Below, piece by piece: positions 59,220-62,103 of a DNA stretch of 62,103 nucleotides (its first letter is position 1; each line of letters opens with the position of its first letter). The notes beneath the pieces are model-generated. The model had not been told where the DNA came from. It made no database searches and saw only the letters and a list, made by a program, of their open reading frames with translations. Source of the stretch: Verrucomicrobiota bacterium (GTDB taxonomy: Bacteria > Verrucomicrobiota > Verrucomicrobiia > Verrucomicrobiales > Verrucomicrobiaceae); NCBI GenBank assembly GCA_963204975.1, contig CAUJJC010000325.1:1-62103 (forward strand), in the 5' to 3' direction. Made by a program: the position numbers and the translations under genes.

Positions 59220-60548
59220 TCAAACGGGCATCGTCGTGCCAGGGATCGCGACTGGATACCAGCCATCAGCATCGGGCTTCACGGGCGGCTCAGTGTCCCA
59301 ATCAATCACCTCGGGCACGAGCACCTCCTTCGAATTCATCGCCTGTTCCCAAGTGATGATCTGGCCTGTGTAGCTGGCCATGCGGCCCATGATGCCCATC
59401 ATCGTCGTGTGGGCTGCGTAGTCGGCGTCGATGCGCACCTTGCCCGTGCGGATGTTCTCAAAGAAGGTGTCGTGCTCGAGCTGATAGGGATCTTCTTTGA
59501 ACACGGTCCGCCTCTTGCCAGGGCCGGTCGTCGCTGCTCCGCGTTGCCCGCCGATCATCTGGCCGTTGATCGAGAATTTGCCGCTGTTGTCCAGGCTTAC
59601 ACGGCCCTTCACCCCGTGGAAATGCTCAGCCACTTCGCGCTGGCATTTGCCACCGATCTGGCAGCACTGGCTCAGCAGGCGGAAGCCGGTGTCGTATTCG
59701 AATTCGACCGTGTGGTGGTCGAAGATGGTGCCGTTCTCGCGTTTGTTGCGCACCTGCCTGCCGCCTTGCCCAGTGGCTTTGACGGGCATCTTGCCATTCA
59801 TCACCCAGTTCGCCACGTCCAGGTTGTGGCAGTGCTGCTCCAGGATGTGATCGCCGCTCATCCAGGTGAAGAAATACCAGTTCCGAATCTGGTAATGCAT
59901 CTCGCTTTCCCCTGGCTGGCGATCAGCTCCAGGGCGTGAGGTTCCATTCCAATAAACACGGCCACACACGAGGTCGCCGATCTCACCCTGATGGATGCGG
60001 TCGATCATCTTGATGTAGTTCGGCGAGTAGCGGCGCTGCAATCCGACGCACACATTGAGGTTCTTCCTCTTCGCTTCCTCGGCAGCGGCAAGCACGCGGC
60101 GCACACCTGCGGCGTCAGTGGCCACGGGCTTCTCCATGAAGACGTGCTTGCCCGCCTTAATCGCTTCCTCAAACAACTTCGGGCGTGGCCCCGGTGGCGT
60201 GCCGATGAGCACGACATCGACGAGGTCGAACACCTTCTTGTAGTCCTGGAAGCCCGTGAAGACATGCTCTGGCGGCACGTCGATCTGCCCCTCGTGCTTC
60301 GTCTTCAAGATGTCGAGCGCGGCCTGTGCCTTGCCTTCCAGCGGATCGAGCAGGGCCACCAGCTTGATGGTTGAACCCGCTGTCAGTGCCTGGCTGCAAG
60401 CCCCGGTGCCACGACCTCCGCAGCCGATGAGTGCGATCCTGATGTCCTCGTCCTTTGGTGCTGCGAACGCATGGGTGGCAGCGCTGAGGAACACCGCCGA
60501 CTTGCTGGCGGTGGAGAGGAAGTCACGGCGGGTAGCGGATGGATTCAT
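59220..60548 (-). CDS. Gfo/Idh/MocA family oxidoreductase, TAT-exported
   Basis: A 442-residue dehydrogenase with a twin-arginine-type signal (MNPSATRRDFLSTASKSAVF). The Rossmann motif is IRIALIGCGGRGTGACSQAL, the EKP motif is HVFMEKPVATDAAGVRRVLA and the substrate region includes WYFFTWMSGDHILEQHCHNL. Families of this kind act in the periplasm on sugars or glycans in Verrucomicrobiota and Planctomycetota. It is divergent from the esterase at 60626 with a 77-base gap. Confidence 0.9.
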   Translation of the reverse strand: MNPSATRRDFLSTASKSAVFLSAATHAFAAPKDEDIRIALIGCGGRGTGACSQALTAGSTIKLVALLDPLEGKAQAALDILKTKHEGQIDVPPEHVFTGFQDYKKVFDLVDVVLIGTPPGPRPKLFEEAIKAGKHVFMEKPVATDAAGVRRVLAAAEEAKRKNLNVCVGLQRRYSPNYIKMIDRIHQGEIGDLVCGRVYWNGTSRPGADRQPGESEMHYQIRNWYFFTWMSGDHILEQHCHNLDVANWVMNGKMPVKATGQGGRQVRNKRENGTIFDHHTVEFEYDTGFRLLSQCCQIGGKCQREVAEHFHGVKGRVSLDNSGKFSINGQMIGGQRGAATTGPGKRRTVFKEDPYQLEHDTFFENIRTGKVRIDADYAAHTTMMGIMGRMASYTGQIITWEQAMNSKEVLVPEVIDWDTEPPVKPDADGWYPVAIPGTTMPV

Positions 60549-60625
60549 GGCTCGCAGTCAACGTTCTGCGTGAAGCGTGATTTCACGGAAGAGACAGGCG
60601 GGGCGAAACGTCTTCCCTCGCCTCC

Positions 60626-61600
60626 ATGAAGCGCTCGCTCACTCTCCTCGCCGTCCTCGGATTTGTCTCCGGTTCCGTGTTCGCCCAGACTGCTGAAAAG
60701 CCGAAGGCTCCTGCCAAGCCTGCTGCACCAGCCATCAAACCCACGCTCGTCGATGTGGCTTACGGCACCGATCCCGATCAAAAGCTGGACTTCTACAAGG
60801 TGGACTCCACCTCGCCCACGCCGCTGATGTTTTTCATTCACGGCGGCGGCTGGGTGGCAGGCACGAAGAGTCAGGTGACGGATTTGAAGAAGGTGCTCGA
60901 TGCGGGTATCTCGGTCGTGTCCGTGGAGTATCGCTTTATTCAAAAGGCGATCCACGCAGGCGTGAAGCCGCCTGTCGAGTGGCCCCTCCACGATGCCGCG
61001 CGTGCGCTGCAATTTGTGAAGAGCAAGGCCGCCGAGTGGAACATCGACAAGAATCGCATCGGTGCCTGTGGTGGCAGCGCCGGTGCATGCAGCAGTCTGT
61101 GGCTGGCCTTTCACGACGACCTCGCTGATCCCAAGAGCAGTGATCCGATCGCGCGTGAATCCACGCGTCTGTTCTGTGCCGCCGTGATTGGTGCACAGAC
61201 ATCGCTCGATCCCAAGCAGCTCAAGGAATGGACGCCCAACAGCCGCTACGGTGGTCACGCCTTCGGCTTCTTCCCCAATCCCGATGATCGTAAGACGCGC
61301 GACACTGACTTCGCAAACTTCCTGGCCAATCGCGAGAAGCTGATTCCTTGGATCAAAGAGTATTCGCCCATCGAACTCGTGAGCGCTGGCGACTCCGCCA
61401 TCTACCTGACCTACACCGACGTGCCCGAACTCGGCAAAGAGAAGAAGGACCCCACGCACACCTCAAACTACGGCGTGCATCTTCAGGAGAAATGCCAGTC
61501 CGTCGGCGTGCCCTGCGAGTTCTACTATCCCGGAGCGCCCGAGGCACCGCACAAGAGCGCTGCCGACTATCTGATCGCCAAGCTCAAGTCCGCCAACTGA
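60626..61600 (+). CDS. Exported alpha/beta hydrolase (esterase/lipase, HSL-like)
   Basis: A 324-residue secreted hydrolase. A signal peptide (MKRSLTLLAVLGFVSGSVFA) and an Ala/Pro/Lys-rich linker precede the core. The oxyanion motif is FFIHGGGWVAGTK (H72 and following) and the nucleophile elbow is GACGGSAGACSSL with S151, as in hormone-sensitive-lipase-type esterases. The acidic residue and histidine of the triad lie toward the C-terminus (PGAPEAPHKSAADYLIAKLK). Substrates are probably short acyl esters, perhaps on plant or algal glycans. Confidence 0.88.
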   Translation: MKRSLTLLAVLGFVSGSVFAQTAEKPKAPAKPAAPAIKPTLVDVAYGTDPDQKLDFYKVDSTSPTPLMFFIHGGGWVAGTKSQVTDLKKVLDAGISVVSVEYRFIQKAIHAGVKPPVEWPLHDAARALQFVKSKAAEWNIDKNRIGACGGSAGACSSLWLAFHDDLADPKSSDPIARESTRLFCAAVIGAQTSLDPKQLKEWTPNSRYGGHAFGFFPNPDDRKTRDTDFANFLANREKLIPWIKEYSPIELVSAGDSAIYLTYTDVPELGKEKKDPTHTSNYGVHLQEKCQSVGVPCEFYYPGAPEAPHKSAADYLIAKLKSAN

Positions 61601-61618
61601 TCGCGACGAGCCGCAAGG

Positions 61619-62103
61619 TCAGTGCTTGCGATTATCTTCCTTGAGCACCTTCTCGATGCGCTGGTCGGGGATCAACCAGATCAGCGCCACGAGAACGTAG
61701 AGCCCATTCGCGAAGAGCGGGTATTTCATCGCGGCCGCAATCGCCACTGCATAGAAGAAAGGTGAGATGTTGCCCTTCAGGTCGCGCCCCAGTGCCTTGG
61801 CCAGCAGCGAGTCCTTGCCATGCTCGGCGATGATCGCCTTCTGTAGAATCCAGTAGGCGATCGCCGCCATCAGCAGCACCACGCCATACAGGGCCGTGGG
61901 CGCGGGTGCGAAGCCCGTTTCACCAGTCCATCCGGCACCGAAGGGAATCAGTGAGAGCCAGAACAGCAGGTGCAGATTGGCCCACAAAATTCCCCCGTTC
62001 ACGGTCTTGACCGCATGCAGCATGTGATGGTGGTTATTCCAGTAGATCCCGATATAGATGAAACTCAGTACGTAGCTCAGAAACACTGGAATCAGTGGCT
62101 GCA
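61619..62103 (-). CDS. TMEM175-type (DUF1211) potassium channel protein, N-terminus outside window
   Basis: The reading frame runs off the right edge (the codons before the GTG at 62086 continue as QPLIP). The visible 161 residues have four membrane segments: FLSYVLSFIYIGIYWNNHHH, LWANLHLLFWLSLIPFGAGW, TALYGVVLLMAAIAYWILQK and MKYPLFANGLYVLVALIWLI. These are the later helices of bacterial TMEM175 channels; the first helix with the RxxxFSD motif is missing from view. It is convergent with the esterase gene. Confidence 0.85.
   Translation of the reverse strand, partial: QPLIPVFLSYVLSFIYIGIYWNNHHHMLHAVKTVNGGILWANLHLLFWLSLIPFGAGWTGETGFAPAPTALYGVVLLMAAIAYWILQKAIIAEHGKDSLLAKALGRDLKGNISPFFYAVAIAAAMKYPLFANGLYVLVALIWLIPDQRIEKVLKEDNRKH

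Noticed and set aside
1-62103. CRISPR array, prophage or insertion sequence
   Set aside because: No regularly spaced repeats, no integrase, transposase or phage structural genes were recognised on either strand.

Overview
The window reads as chromosomal DNA of a GC-rich (roughly 60 percent by eye), densely coding bacterium of the phylum Verrucomicrobiota, probably near Prosthecobacter/Verrucomicrobium. Reasons: a large surface protein built from GloVer-type tandem repeats, a DUF1501 TAT-exported protein, TAT-exported Gfo/Idh/MocA oxidoreductases, GYF_2 plus DUF4190 architecture, a threonyl-tRNA synthetase without TGS domain and with an insertion, and many start codons preceded by C/A-rich or pyrimidine-rich leaders instead of Shine-Dalgarno sequences. 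The phylum call is inference from family content, not from a search.

Layout. 0-9 kb: start of a glutaredoxin-like gene, an ABC-2 permease, an IlvD/Edd dehydratase, the riboflavin/housekeeping run ribBA-ribH-nusB-ftsY, glutamate dehydrogenase, a coupled GNAT acetyltransferase plus nitrilase-type hydrolase, and mscL. 9-20 kb: an OFA-type MFS transporter with its tiny partner protein, RNase P RNA with a recognisable promoter, a two-domain exported esterase, a tandem pseudokinase-like protein, an HtrA protease, a HAD phosphatase, an M42 aminopeptidase and a CPBP protease. 20-27 kb: tRNA-Leu(UAG), an ABC ATPase with a small membrane partner, a low-GC Mrr-like nuclease gene with a short ORF, murJ, a DUF1501 protein and a DUF2752 protein. 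27-40 kb: agmatine-to-putrescine genes (aguA, aguB), rpmB, a very large alpha-2-macroglobulin coupled to PBP1C, and thrS. 40-47 kb: a VapBC-type toxin-antitoxin pair, a lactate permease, a Gfo/Idh/MocA oxidoreductase, and an operon of RmlC-like cupin, a degenerate HNH-like small protein, an M81 (MlrC) metallopeptidase and RidA. 47-62 kb: transketolase, a GT39-like glycosyltransferase, a 1566-residue GloVer-repeat surface protein, a three-gene operon of sugar-phosphate cyclase, DUF6941-like and double-ACT proteins, a GYF_2/DUF4190 protein, a TAT-exported oxidoreductase, an esterase and a truncated TMEM175-type channel.

Functional links. Clear operons are ribBA-ribH-nusB-ftsY, aguB-aguA, A2M-pbpC (ATGA overlap), GNAT-nitrilase (ATGA overlap), cupin-HNH-like-MlrC-RidA, VapB-VapC, and cyclase-DUF6941-ACT. 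No phage, insertion sequence, CRISPR array or large mobile element was seen; the only stretch that looks foreign by composition is about 22.45-23.3 kb. The least-described candidates are the tandem pseudokinase (13.6-15.7 kb), the cyclase/ACT operon (55.8-57.9 kb), the MlrC operon with its degenerate HNH-like member, and the ThrRS insertion. Apart from the RNase P region, no gap between genes exceeds about 220 bases.
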